Origin: Spongiihabitans sp965206355
GTDB lineage: Bacteria; Pseudomonadota; Gammaproteobacteria; Arenicellales; Poriferihabitantaceae
Direction of reading: 5' to 3'
DNA length: 64,000 nucleotides
Assembly: GCA_965206355.1 (NCBI GenBank)
Contig: OZ242212.1
Span: 2,046,001 to 2,110,000, forward strand
Both the position numbers and the translations under genes were made by a program. Positions 55,153 through 63,488 of this stretch are shown piece after piece. The notes below the pieces were generated by a model that did no database searches, had not been told where the DNA came from, and saw nothing but the letters and a program-made list of their open reading frames with translations. Positions within the stretch are counted from its first letter, which is position 1, and each line of letters opens with the position of its first letter.

Positions 55153-55509
55153 TTAAGCTGTCACTGCGTTTGTTTGCGCCACCGATTGCTCAATGTTCTC
55201 GTTATCGCCGATAGCGGTAATCTCAATTTCCGTAAATGCCTGACGATGTCCTTGAGTGCGGCGATAGTTTTTACGTCGTTTCATTTTGAAAACCTTGATT
55301 TTCCGTGCCCTACCATGCGCCACTACAACCGCAGTCACCGTCTTTTCAAGCAACGGGTCGCCAACGCTCACCTGCTCACCGTCTGCTATCATCAACACCC
55401 GTTGCAGATTCAACGAATCACCCTCGGCAACAGCCAGCTTTTCCACTTTCAACTTATCACCAACGGCGACCTTGTATTGTTTGCCACCGCTTTCAATTAC
55501 TGCATACAT
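55153..55509 (-). CDS. rplU: 50S ribosomal protein L21
   Basis: The ~118-residue protein begins YAVIESGGKQYKV, and has RKIKVFKMKRRKNYRRTQGHR near the C-terminus. I chose the Met at 55509; a longer reading from 55539 adds ten unlikely residues. It is the first gene of rplU-rpmA and is divergent from ispB, the standard arrangement. Confidence 0.97.
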   Translation of the reverse strand: MYAVIESGGKQYKVAVGDKLKVEKLAVAEGDSLNLQRVLMIADGEQVSVGDPLLEKTVTAVVVAHGRARKIKVFKMKRRKNYRRTQGHRQAFTEIEITAIGDNENIEQSVAQTNAVTA

Positions 55510-55716
55510 TATAATAAATTTTCCAATGCGTTTATCCAATCAACCACCGATAATCAACGGATTATCAGGGAGGCAGGATTCTATCCGCCTAAAGCCCTGC
55601 CGTCAAATATAATTCGCATTGAGATGACATCAAAAAACCTAAGTAAAGACAACATTTTCATACCTTGATGCAGAATCTCGGCTAAAATCAGCTATTCGCA
55701 ACAGTAACAAAAGCGC

Positions 55717-56775
55717 ATGTCCAGGCCCATATTCTCCACACTGCATTTGCAAAGAGATTCTGAAAATCTCAATGTAACACAAACACCATTACCCGCAAAA
55801 TTGCTGGCATCCGCGAGCACCTTGGTCAATGACGAACTGCAATCAGTCAACAACACCATTTTGCAACGATTACAGTCCGACATTGCGTTAATCAACACCC
55901 TCTCCGCCTATCTCATAAAAAGCGGCGGTAAAAGATTGCGTCCGCTGATTTTATTGCTGTGCGCACGCTGTTGCGGATACCCGCAGAACCATCGCAAAGA
56001 TCATATTCTGCTCGCCACCGTTATTGAGTTTATTCATACCGCAACATTATTGCATGACGATGTTGTGGATACATCAACGACCCGCAGAGGTCAGCCTACT
56101 GCCAATGATGTATGGGGTAATGAAGCCAGCGTTCTAGTCGGTGATTTTTTGTATTCCCGCTCTTTCGAAATGATGGTTGAAACCCGAAATATGGAGGTGA
56201 TGCGTGTGTTGGCAGGCACCACCAATGCGATTGCTGAAGGTGAAGTCCTGCAACTGCTTAACATCCATTCTCCGGACACATCGGAACAGCAGTATATGGA
56301 TACTATCAACCGAAAAACCGCTAAATTATTCGAGTCCGCAGCTCAGTTAGGCGGCATTATCGCCGATGAGAACAGCGAAATATGCAATGCTCTGGCAAAT
56401 TATGGCAGGTATCTTGGCATCGCTTTTCAGTTAGTGGACGATATTCTTGATTATAATGCCGACAGTGCCAATATCGGCAAAGATGTTGGCGATGATCTGG
56501 CTGAAGGCAAACCGACACTGCCCTTGATTTACGCTATGCAACACGGCAATAGCCGACAAAAAGCGATGATTGTCCACGCCATCGAAAACGGTGAACGTGA
56601 AAAAATTTCCGAGATTCTGAGCATTGTGCAATCGACCGGTGCGCTTGACTATACGCTGACACGGGCGAAAAAACAGGCTAGATTAGCCGTGTCTGCCCTG
56701 GTGCCCGTGAACGACAACGAATATAAAGAAGCGTTGACACAACTGGCAGAGTTTGCCGTGATTAGAGGATACTAA
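55717..56775 (+). CDS. ispB: Octaprenyl (polyprenyl) diphosphate synthase
   Basis: The 352-residue all-alpha prenyltransferase makes the ubiquinone side chain. Aspartate-rich motifs are LLHDDVVDTSTTRRG and FQLVDDILDYNAD, and GGKRLRPLILLL is the allylic site. About 30 N-terminal residues precede the usual IspB start, so a later start is possible. Quinone made from this product is the electron acceptor for complex I encoded in this window. It is followed by MITE copy 4. Confidence 0.94.
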   Translation: MSRPIFSTLHLQRDSENLNVTQTPLPAKLLASASTLVNDELQSVNNTILQRLQSDIALINTLSAYLIKSGGKRLRPLILLLCARCCGYPQNHRKDHILLATVIEFIHTATLLHDDVVDTSTTRRGQPTANDVWGNEASVLVGDFLYSRSFEMMVETRNMEVMRVLAGTTNAIAEGEVLQLLNIHSPDTSEQQYMDTINRKTAKLFESAAQLGGIIADENSEICNALANYGRYLGIAFQLVDDILDYNADSANIGKDVGDDLAEGKPTLPLIYAMQHGNSRQKAMIVHAIENGEREKISEILSIVQSTGALDYTLTRAKKQARLAVSALVPVNDNEYKEALTQLAEFAVIRGY

Positions 56776-56782
56776 ATCAGTT

Positions 56783-56921
56783 GAGACCTTTGCACGAAAG
56801 CCATTTCACCTGCATGCTGCGTTAAAATCGTACTCAATCGGTCATTTATAAGCATAAACTCCCTCATTCCGTGCGTTTTTGCCTTGCCTAAAAGCGAACT
56901 CATCTTCCGTGCAAAGGTCTC
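56783..56921 (-). mobile_element. MITE-like element, copy 4 (139 bp)
   Basis: Inverted relative to copy 1, with ends GAGACCTTTGCACG / CGTGCAAAGGTCTC. The flanks (AGTT and AGTG) share only three bases. It fills the short gap between the convergent ispB and cysK genes, 8 bp from the ispB stop. Confidence 0.88.
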
Positions 56922-56940
56922 AGTGTGTTTGTCTGCAAAA

Positions 56941-57852
56941 CTACACCCAAACATCGGTACTCAAATAACGCTCTCCAGTATCAGGCAGTATGGCAAGCAG
57001 AGACTTCTCTGCATATTCGCCACGCATCACCAGTTTGACCATTCCAGCGACCGCAGCACCGCAGGATATACCGCCAAAAATGCCTTCTTTCTCTGCCAGC
57101 GTAATGGTCGTTGAATAGGCTTCCTCTGTGGTTATCGGGATTATCTCCTCATAGGCATTGGTATCTAAAATATCGGGAATAAAACCGGGAGCGGTACCCA
57201 TAATTTTATGTTTACAGGCAATACCCTGACTTAAAATCGGCGAATCCGCAGGTTCGGTGGCAATTATCTTGAGATACGGATGCCTGCCCCTAAGATATTT
57301 CGATAATCCTGATACCGTGCCACCCGTTCCAGTGGTACAGACAATAGCAGACAGAGATTTACCAAAATCATCCCAAATTTCATCCGCCGTTTGCTTGTGC
57401 GACTTGGTGTTAGCCGGATTGTAATGCTGACCAACGAAAAAATAGCCATGCTTTGCCGCCAGCCGTTTCGCCTCTTCAATCGCCCCAACCGTCCCCTGCT
57501 CCGCTGGCGTAAGCACAACTTCCCCGCCGTAAGCCTTCAAGATGAGCTTGCGCTCCTCACTCATATCTTCTGCCATAACAAATATACTGCGATAGCCCTT
57601 AACTGCTGCGATCATCGCAAGACCAATTCCGGTATTACCCGATGTCGGTTCAATAATAATATCCCCAGATTTTAATTTACCCTCAATTTCGGCATCTTCA
57701 ATCATTTGCAACGCTGGACGATCTTTGATTGAGCCGCCCGGGTTAAAACTTTCCAGTTTCACCCATAATTCTGCGCCACTATCTGTCGCAAAATGGCTTA
57801 ATTGCACAATCGGGGTCGCACCGATTGTTTCGAGGATATTCTGGTATTTCAT
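56941..57852 (-). CDS. cysK: Cysteine synthase A (O-acetylserine sulfhydrylase)
   Basis: The ~303-residue PLP enzyme makes cysteine from O-acetylserine and sulfide. The PLP lysine is in NPGGSIKDRPALQMI; PTSGNTGIGLAMIAA is the substrate loop and GTGGTVSGLSKYL binds the phosphate. I chose the ATG at 57852 (MKYQNILETIGATP) with GGGA upstream; an upstream Met at 57924 would add 24 unlike residues. It stands alone and converges on ispB. Confidence 0.95.
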   Translation of the reverse strand: MKYQNILETIGATPIVQLSHFATDSGAELWVKLESFNPGGSIKDRPALQMIEDAEIEGKLKSGDIIIEPTSGNTGIGLAMIAAVKGYRSIFVMAEDMSEERKLILKAYGGEVVLTPAEQGTVGAIEEAKRLAAKHGYFFVGQHYNPANTKSHKQTADEIWDDFGKSLSAIVCTTGTGGTVSGLSKYLRGRHPYLKIIATEPADSPILSQGIACKHKIMGTAPGFIPDILDTNAYEEIIPITTEEAYSTTITLAEKEGIFGGISCGAAVAGMVKLVMRGEYAEKSLLAILPDTGERYLSTDVWV

Positions 57853-58188
57853 AATGGATTCCCACAAGTCTAAACGAAAAACAAGATTATCATACCCTAT
57901 GTATGAGTCCACCACATATTGCACTTCATTTCCTCATCGTCATAGTGCAATATGTTTCTGAACATATACATTATTTATCCGGATTCAGTAGCGATGGGAT
58001 AAACTAATGTGCTTTCACCAAGTTTTGCCCAAATCTTGAGCACACTCAAATGGTGTCGCCAATGGCTTGATATGGATGATGACCCGATAGCAAAAGGGTC
58101 GTACAATCGGGCTATGCCGTACCGTTTGAATGAGCCGCATTGGTTATGCGAGTATGTACTTAACCGTTATTAACAGGAAATAAAAAAG
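57853..58188. other. Intergenic region upstream of cysK and the CDP-alcohol phosphatidyltransferase gene
   Basis: About 336 bp between divergent genes. It must hold both promoters. The only possible gene is the 54-codon reading at 58009-58173 described separately. Confidence 0.35.
58009..58173 (+). CDS. Possible small protein, 54 residues, unrecognised
   Basis: A GTG start with GGGA ~9 bp upstream opens a 54-codon frame ending at TAA 58171-58173, 15 bp before the next gene. The product has a Trp-rich N-terminal part (LKWCRQWLDMDDD) and ends with NEPHWLCEYVLNRY. It is soluble, with no known motif. The close spacing to the next gene argues for it; length and GTG start argue against. Confidence 0.35.
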   Translation: MLSPSFAQILSTLKWCRQWLDMDDDPIAKGSYNRAMPYRLNEPHWLCEYVLNRY

Positions 58189-58749
58189 TTGCTGTCCCAA
58201 ATCCCCAATCTGTTGACGCTGACCCGAATCGCGGCTTGTCCGATATTGGTGGTGGTGTTGAGCGAGCAACGCTATTTGCTGGCTTTGCTGTTGTTTCTGG
58301 TCGCGGGCATTACCGATGGACTGGACGGCTATATTGCCAAGCGATTTAACTGTGTTTCAAAATTCGGAGCAGTGCTCGATCCGGTTGCGGATAAATTGCT
58401 CATCGCCAGCACCTACATCATGCTGGCAACACTGGGCGATATTCCATTTTGGTTGCTGGTTGTGGTGATGTTCCGCGATCTGGTGATTGTTATCGGTTAT
58501 TTTATATTTGTGATCATGGCGGTTGATCTCCCCATGCGACCGATTTATAGCAGCAAAATTAACACATTTACGCAAATTTCGCTGATGGTCGTGGTATTGC
58601 TGGAGAAGGCAACCTTATTACATATTCCAATGATTGTTGAACTATTAATATCCGGTGTATTGATTACGACGGTTGTTAGCGGGCTTCAATACGTCTGGTT
58701 GTGGGGCATTCGTCAGGAGTTTGATAGTGCTGGTGGTTCTGAAAAATGA
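58189..58749 (+). CDS. CDP-alcohol phosphatidyltransferase family protein
   Basis: The 186-residue membrane enzyme has the family motif DGLDGYIAKRFN...GAVLDPVADK (two aspartate pairs that bind metal and the CDP-alcohol). Six hydrophobic helices follow. It is like PgsA (phosphatidylglycerophosphate synthase), but the family also includes cardiolipin and other synthases. The start is a TTG at 58189 with ACAGGAAA upstream. It overlaps hda by 4 bp (ATGA), an arrangement known near hda in several gammaproteobacteria. Confidence 0.88.
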   Translation: MLSQIPNLLTLTRIAACPILVVVLSEQRYLLALLLFLVAGITDGLDGYIAKRFNCVSKFGAVLDPVADKLLIASTYIMLATLGDIPFWLLVVVMFRDLVIVIGYFIFVIMAVDLPMRPIYSSKINTFTQISLMVVVLLEKATLLHIPMIVELLISGVLITTVVSGLQYVWLWGIRQEFDSAGGSEK

Positions 58750-59456
58750 ATCAACAAACCATTATTCCCATTGCTATTGAAGACGATACTAGTTTAGAGA
58801 GCTTTTACAGCATGCGCAACCAGCCTTTAATAGTGCAATTAAAGAGCCTGCTTGTCGGCACACGCGCCAAGCGGGTATTGTATCTTTGGGGGGAAAGTGG
58901 CAGTGGCAAAACCCACCTGCTTGATGCTTTTTGTGCGGCGGCGGGAAAGTCGGGTATGAAAAATGTGTATATCTCTCTCAAGCAAGATGGTGGGCGACTT
59001 GAGGAACTGAGTGCGCTCAATGGAGATACTGTGGTTTGTCTTGATGACCTGCAACAAATTGTTGACTGCGAATTTGGACAAAAGCAAATTTTTTCACTGT
59101 ACGAAAAAATTATGCCCGCCAAAGGGGCGATTGTGGTCAGTGGAAGCCGCCCGTTGAACACCATAGGTATGACGTTAAAGGATCTTGAATCCCGCCTATC
59201 CAGCGGCGGCACCTTCAATCTTTATGCGTTGAATGATGATGAAAAGCGAATCGCATTAAAGTTACGAGCAAGCCGGCGTGGCTTCACGCTGGATGACAAC
59301 GTACTCTGGTTCATTATGTCGCATTACCAACGAGATACCAAATCCTTGTTTGCATTACTGGACAAACTGGACAGCGCCTCTTTACAGAGGCACCGAAAAA
59401 TTACCATTCCTTTTGTTAAAACATTGATAGCACATCGCCATAGCTGGCACTCATAG
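58746..59456 (+). CDS. hda: DnaA regulatory inactivator Hda
   Basis: The 236-residue AAA+ protein resembles the DnaA domain III: GESGSGKTHLLDAF (P-loop at ~50-57), VCLDDLQQIV (Walker B) and a sensor II-like DLESRLSSGGTFNL. With the beta clamp it stimulates ATP hydrolysis by DnaA and prevents over-initiation. The N-terminal segment should carry the clamp-binding motif. It overlaps the upstream gene by 4 bp and converges on wrbA with a 6-bp overlap of coding ends. Confidence 0.93.
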   Translation: MNQQTIIPIAIEDDTSLESFYSMRNQPLIVQLKSLLVGTRAKRVLYLWGESGSGKTHLLDAFCAAAGKSGMKNVYISLKQDGGRLEELSALNGDTVVCLDDLQQIVDCEFGQKQIFSLYEKIMPAKGAIVVSGSRPLNTIGMTLKDLESRLSSGGTFNLYALNDDEKRIALKLRASRRGFTLDDNVLWFIMSHYQRDTKSLFALLDKLDSASLQRHRKITIPFVKTLIAHRHSWHS

Positions 59457-60053
59457 CTGACAACCAGACAAAGCAACCGCACAATTCGCCACTCGGCGAC
59501 CGAGAATTTCTGCCAGTGCTTTTTCCTCTTTTGAGATTGGATTGCTATTGTTATTGCCAGCGACATGACTTGCGCCATAGGGGCTACCGCCCGATTGACT
59601 CTGCGCTAAAGGGGTATTGCTGTATGGAATACCGAGCATAATCATACCGTGGTGGATGAGTGGTAGCATCATTGATAACAAGGTGCTTTCCTGACCACCG
59701 TGCATACTGGATGATGACGTAAAAACACCCGCCGGTTTGTCTGTTAATGCGCCGCTTAACCACTGTGGTGTGGTTTGATCGAAAAAATACTTGAGTGGTG
59801 AAGCAATGCTGCCAAACCGTGTCGGGCTACCAAGAATCATGCCCGCGCAGTTTTCCAGATCGGCTGTCGTCGCATAGATATCGCCACTATCGGGTATATC
59901 ACTGTGAGTCGCTTCACATACTGCCGATACCGCGGGGACAGTGCGTATGATGGCTTCGCATTGCGCCACCCCTTCAACGCCTCGACTAACATACTTCGCC
60001 AGTTCAGCAATGGCACCGTGGCGACTGTAATAGAGTATTAAAATCTGGCTCAT
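59451..60053 (-). CDS. wrbA: NAD(P)H:quinone oxidoreductase, WrbA-like flavodoxin
   Basis: The 200-residue flavodoxin-fold protein has the FMN-phosphate loop ILYYSRHGAIAELAKYV, GMILGSPTRFGSIASPLKYF and SSSSMHGGQESTLLSMM. WrbA reduces quinones by two electrons. It converges on hda with 6 bp of overlap. Confidence 0.92.
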   Translation of the reverse strand: MSQILILYYSRHGAIAELAKYVSRGVEGVAQCEAIIRTVPAVSAVCEATHSDIPDSGDIYATTADLENCAGMILGSPTRFGSIASPLKYFFDQTTPQWLSGALTDKPAGVFTSSSSMHGGQESTLLSMMLPLIHHGMIMLGIPYSNTPLAQSQSGGSPYGASHVAGNNNSNPISKEEKALAEILGRRVANCAVALSGCQL

Positions 60054-60108
60054 ATTGTAAATATTATGAGGTTACAGGCTACACAACAAATGCCCATAAA
60101 CGTATGAA

Positions 60109-60288
60109 ATGCTTTAGCGGTTCAGCAACAAGAATTCCATCAATGCCTTTAAGATGCTTTAGCGGCTTAACAACAAAAATCCCATCAATGCCTTTAAGAT
60201 GCTTTAGCGGCTTAACAACAAAAATCCCATCAATGCCTTTAAGATGCTTTAGCGGTTCAGCAACAAGAATTCCATCAATGCCTTTTGT
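60109..60288. repeat. Tandem repeat, four copies of 45 bp derived from the argF 3' end
   Basis: The unit (ATGCTTTAGCGG...CCATCAATGCCTTTAAG) starts at 60109, 60154, 60199 and 60244. The fourth copy (60244-60288) overlaps the argF 3' end, including its stop. Copies 1 and 4 are near-identical (TTCAGCAACAAGAATTCC); copies 2 and 3 are identical to each other and differ from 1 and 4 by a few bases (CTTAACAACAAAAATCCC). The unit is a multiple of three, so plus-strand reading gives a 15-residue repeat, but no gene is supported there. Confidence 0.9.
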
Positions 60289-61157
60289 GCATGCAACCTG
60301 TTTTCCACTTCATCCCAGATCACACTTTGGGCACCGTCAATCACCCCCGCCGTCACCTCGTGTCCACGATAAGCGGGCAGGCAGTGCATAAACAAGGCAT
60401 CTTCTGCCGCAAGCCGCATGATATTTTCATCCACACAATACCCTGCAAATATCTGTTCTCTGGCTTCCTTTTCATCTTCATGCCCCATCCCTGACCAAGT
60501 GTCGGTTACCACCAATGCGGCGTTTTTGGCAGCAATCTGTGGATTGTCGGTGAGCATAATATAGTCGGCACAGTCATCAATCATATTTTGGTCGGGCTGG
60601 TGCTGTTTTGGCGTAGCAATATGAAGTTCAAAATTCAGTTGTCTGGCCGCATTCATCCACGAGTGGCAGACATTATTACCATCACCAATCCAAGCAATTT
60701 TTTGTCCCTGAATATCGCCACGATGTTCAACAAAGGTCTGCAAATCGGCAAGCAGTTGGCACGGGTGATTGAAATCAGACAAACCGTTTATAACCGGAAC
60801 AGTGGCATACTGCGCCATCGTTGCAACACGTTCGTGGGGACCGGTACGCATAACAATTAGATTTGCCATCCGCGACAGCACGCGCGCGGTATCTGCTATC
60901 GGTTCTCCTCTGCCGAGATGTGAATCCGATGGCGCAAGAAAAATCGAATTACCACCGAATTGTGCCACTCCGCTTTCAAATGAGACGCGTGTTCGGGTAG
61001 AAGATTTTTCAAAAACCAAAACCGCCGACTGATTTTGCATCAGTGTTGAAAGCGTTTGCGCTCGCAATTCAGCTTTCAAGGCGATGGCGCGCACGATAAT
61101 CAGCCGAATTTCTGCAGCTGTTAAATCCCTCAAACTTAAAAAATGTCGAACGGACAT
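60249..61157 (-). CDS. argF: Ornithine carbamoyltransferase
   Basis: The 302-residue enzyme makes citrulline from ornithine and carbamoyl phosphate. The carbamoyl-phosphate site is FEKSSTRTRVSFE, HPCQ lies in DFNHPCQLLADL, ornithine-binding residues in DTWSGMGHEDE, and FMHCLPAYRGHEV is the C-terminal signature. The last 11 codons (KALMEFLLLNR) are built from the 45-bp repeat unit. It stands alone on the minus strand. Confidence 0.96.
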   Translation of the reverse strand: MSVRHFLSLRDLTAAEIRLIIVRAIALKAELRAQTLSTLMQNQSAVLVFEKSSTRTRVSFESGVAQFGGNSIFLAPSDSHLGRGEPIADTARVLSRMANLIVMRTGPHERVATMAQYATVPVINGLSDFNHPCQLLADLQTFVEHRGDIQGQKIAWIGDGNNVCHSWMNAARQLNFELHIATPKQHQPDQNMIDDCADYIMLTDNPQIAAKNAALVVTDTWSGMGHEDEKEAREQIFAGYCVDENIMRLAAEDALFMHCLPAYRGHEVTAGVIDGAQSVIWDEVENRLHAQKALMEFLLLNR

Positions 61158-61318
61158 GGCAATCTATTGCTGTTGTTGACGGGTTACTGACATGGCAATA
61201 ACACCTTTATTCATTGTCTTTTAGCGGACTGTTCCGGGTGTGTTTTGGCAACGCCAATAGCGTCCACGAAAACATCAACCCGCATCAGCTTGCGCGCTAT
61301 TTTGGTAGCTTCTTTCGC

Positions 61319-61790
61319 TCAGGCAACCGCGCGGACAACAATGGCTCCCTTGAGACCAGTCACCAGACCTTCCACCCCAGCCATACGTTGGTTCAAACCG
61401 TGCTGGGCTTCACGTAAAGCATGAATTTCTTCTTTTAATTCGATACGCAGGTTCCGGATATTCTCTTTTAACTCAATGAGACCTTTGCACGAAAGCCATT
61501 TCACCTCCATGCTGTGTTAAAATCGTACTCAATCGGTCATTTATAAGCATAAACTCCCTCATTGCGTGCGTTTTTGCCTTGCCTGAAAGCGAAATCATCT
61601 TCCGTGCAAAGGTCTCCAATACGCAAATCCTGCACTTCAACACGCACATCCTTAATCTCACTACGCATTTCCCGTATTTCTCCTCGCAACTCCAGCCGCA
61701 CTGCGACTCATCGTCCATGTGGCAACGAGGATGGTGCCAGTCATACCGATAATGGTGAGAATTTCAGGCAAAATGGGTGTTTGCAGATTG
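61319..61790 (-). pseudogene. Coiled-coil membrane-protein gene, interrupted by a MITE and frameshifted
   Basis: The minus strand has a transmembrane-like start (PEILTIIGMTGTILVATW), then one frame over a coiled coil (VRLELRGEIREMRSEIKDVR, VEVQDLRI), then MITE copy 5, then ELKENIRNLRIELKEEIHAL and ...GLKGAIVV to a stop near 61319. Removing the MITE and one copy of the 4-bp duplication rejoins the reading frame as DLRI-ELKEN. A +1 frameshift also separates the membrane segment from the coil. It is similar in form to small proteins with one helix and a coiled coil; function unknown. The 5' limit is uncertain. The rest of 61158-61919 holds no other gene I can support. Confidence 0.65.
61478..61616 (-). 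mobile_element. MITE-like element, copy 5 (139 bp), inside a gene
   Basis: Same ends as the other copies; orientation as copies 2 and 4. It is flanked by a direct repeat CAAT (61474-61477 and 61617-61620). It interrupts the coiled-coil reading frame at 61319-61790. Confidence 0.9.
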
Positions 61791-61919
61791 GACAGGGGTT
61801 GCAGTATAGCGTATTTCGCCGTTCAGGATGCCTATTTTCTGCGCCTGTTTTTAGCGCGCTACTTGCGACAGGCTTCTCTGAGCGGCGGGCCCAGCGAATT
61901 ACGCTATCCCGCCTTGTCT

Positions 61920-63488
61920 TTAGTCATACACCACTCTGAAGCCGATGCTGTTGGAGCGGTGATTGAGGGGAACCGGTCGCCCGAATATACTGCGGGCAGT
62001 AGTTTTTCCCGGCAACAGCCAGTTGCCACCCTGCACCCAGGCGGCGTAATCACCTTGTTCGGCGGTGATAGAGCGCGTCCATTCCGAGACATTACCCGCC
62101 AAATCATAGACCCCGCTGGCACTACGGTCGTGTCCCATAGTAGCGCATTGGCGTACTCCAGGCTCTGTTTGATCGCCGGTGGCAGCATGGTCTTTGACAT
62201 AAACATCGCCCCAGGGGTAGGAATAGGCATCCGCACCGGCTGCCAACAGTTGCCATTCCTCAACTTCGGGCAAGCGTCCACCGGCCCAGCGGGCGAATGC
62301 ATCTGCTGCCCACCAGTTGATTCCGCTCACCGGTAATTGCGGTTGTTGCAATTGCTGTTGCCAGTTTTGTGGGGTGTAGTCTTGCCAGCGTGGTTCGTGT
62401 TCATTGGCAAACAGACCGAGACGTACCAACGGGTGCCGTAAAAATGAGCGATATTCACTGCGGCTGACTTCACAACGGCTCACTTCCACACGCCACACTC
62501 CCTGTTTTTGACGAATGAGATTGCGTGCTTTGCGTTGCTGTGCTACGGGCAATAACAGCGCAACCCGAGCCAGTCGTAAATCTGCCGGCACACCGAGCGC
62601 ATAATCGCCGCCAGCAATCTCTACCGTTTTCGGCATCGCTCCCCACGGCAGAGTCGCTGCTGGTGGCTGTGAATAGACACAACGAAAACCCAGATGGTGG
62701 CTACGTGTTTGTGGCTTGATATTTAGCCAGCCAGCAGACAGTGCATACAAGGCGCGTCCGTGTGACCGCACTGCCGGAGCACCATGCGCTCCTGTCTGTC
62801 GTCGTAGAGAATGTGTGTCGCGCTGACCGCGACTCCATTCCATGACATTAGCGGCTAAATCGTGTACCCCTTGCGGCGTTGCTGTTGCTGGATGCAGCGC
62901 ACACGATTGTGCCGCATTGCGGTGGGCACTTTGATAGGGCCAAGGGCTGTCATCAAAGCTATCGCCCCACGGATATAAACGCCCCTCAACGCCAACTGCC
63001 ATCGCTTCCCACTCCTCCGCCCAAGGCAGGCGACCACCCGCCGCTTCGCAATAGGCAGCGGCAGCGTGGTAGTTCACTCCGCTCGCTGGCGACTCCAGCA
63101 ATCCGGCAATCCGATGACCGCTGGATGAACTGTACAATGCCGCCGCATCGGCTATGTTATTCTGCTCGCGCTGTCGCCAGCGTGCGAAGCGTTCAAAGTC
63201 AAGCTGTCGCACCTCGCAGCTATCTGCCCGAAACGAATCAATATGTGTCGTATAGGGCGGTCGATGCAGACGTTGCCGCAACTCACTACTGAAATGCCCG
63301 CGCTCCAGAGCCTCAAGCAGAAACCGGTCAAATGCCTGCGCACGGCGACTATGCGATGTCGCAAAACCGAGTTCCACGGCGACGCTGTTGTCGCGCAATC
63401 CGCGCACACTGAATTGAGTCAGCAATAACAGCAACAGCAACAACACAGCAAGCGCAAATACGGTAATACGATATTGTTTCCGCTTCAT
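61920..63488 (-). CDS. Tandem formylglycine-generating-enzyme-fold (SUMF1-like) protein
   Basis: The 522-residue protein has an N-terminal membrane anchor (FALAVLLLLLLLLTQF) and two FGE-sulfatase domains. Domain 1 (~75-285) has SGVNYHAAAAYCEAAGGRLP, AEEWEAMAVG, YPWGDSFDD and NVMEWSRG; domain 2 (~300-522) repeats SGINWWAADAFARWAGGRLP, EVEEWQLLAAG, YPWGDVYV and NVSEWTRS. Domain 1 ends HHLGFRCVY and domain 2 SIGFRVVYD. The catalytic cysteines of true FGE are not obvious, so it may be a lectin-like or structural variant. It overlaps the upstream membrane-protein gene by 1 bp (TAATG). Confidence 0.82.
   Translation of the reverse strand: MKRKQYRITVFALAVLLLLLLLLTQFSVRGLRDNSVAVELGFATSHSRRAQAFDRFLLEALERGHFSSELRQRLHRPPYTTHIDSFRADSCEVRQLDFERFARWRQREQNNIADAAALYSSSSGHRIAGLLESPASGVNYHAAAAYCEAAGGRLPWAEEWEAMAVGVEGRLYPWGDSFDDSPWPYQSAHRNAAQSCALHPATATPQGVHDLAANVMEWSRGQRDTHSLRRQTGAHGAPAVRSHGRALYALSAGWLNIKPQTRSHHLGFRCVYSQPPAATLPWGAMPKTVEIAGGDYALGVPADLRLARVALLLPVAQQRKARNLIRQKQGVWRVEVSRCEVSRSEYRSFLRHPLVRLGLFANEHEPRWQDYTPQNWQQQLQQPQLPVSGINWWAADAFARWAGGRLPEVEEWQLLAAGADAYSYPWGDVYVKDHAATGDQTEPGVRQCATMGHDRSASGVYDLAGNVSEWTRSITAEQGDYAAWVQGGNWLLPGKTTARSIFGRPVPLNHRSNSIGFRVVYD

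Noticed and set aside
60109..60288. CRISPR-like array
   Set aside because: The repeats are contiguous with no spacers and no cas genes nearby; it is a tandem duplication of the argF end.
60104..60391. Plus-strand 95-codon reading with 15-residue repeats
   Set aside because: It is created by the tandem repeat and the antisense of argF; no ribosome site or family match.
61473..61718. Minus-strand reading through MITE copy 5
   Set aside because: The same MREFMLINDRLST-type peptide recurs from the MITE body in several copies; it is repeat-derived, in a different frame from the coiled coil.
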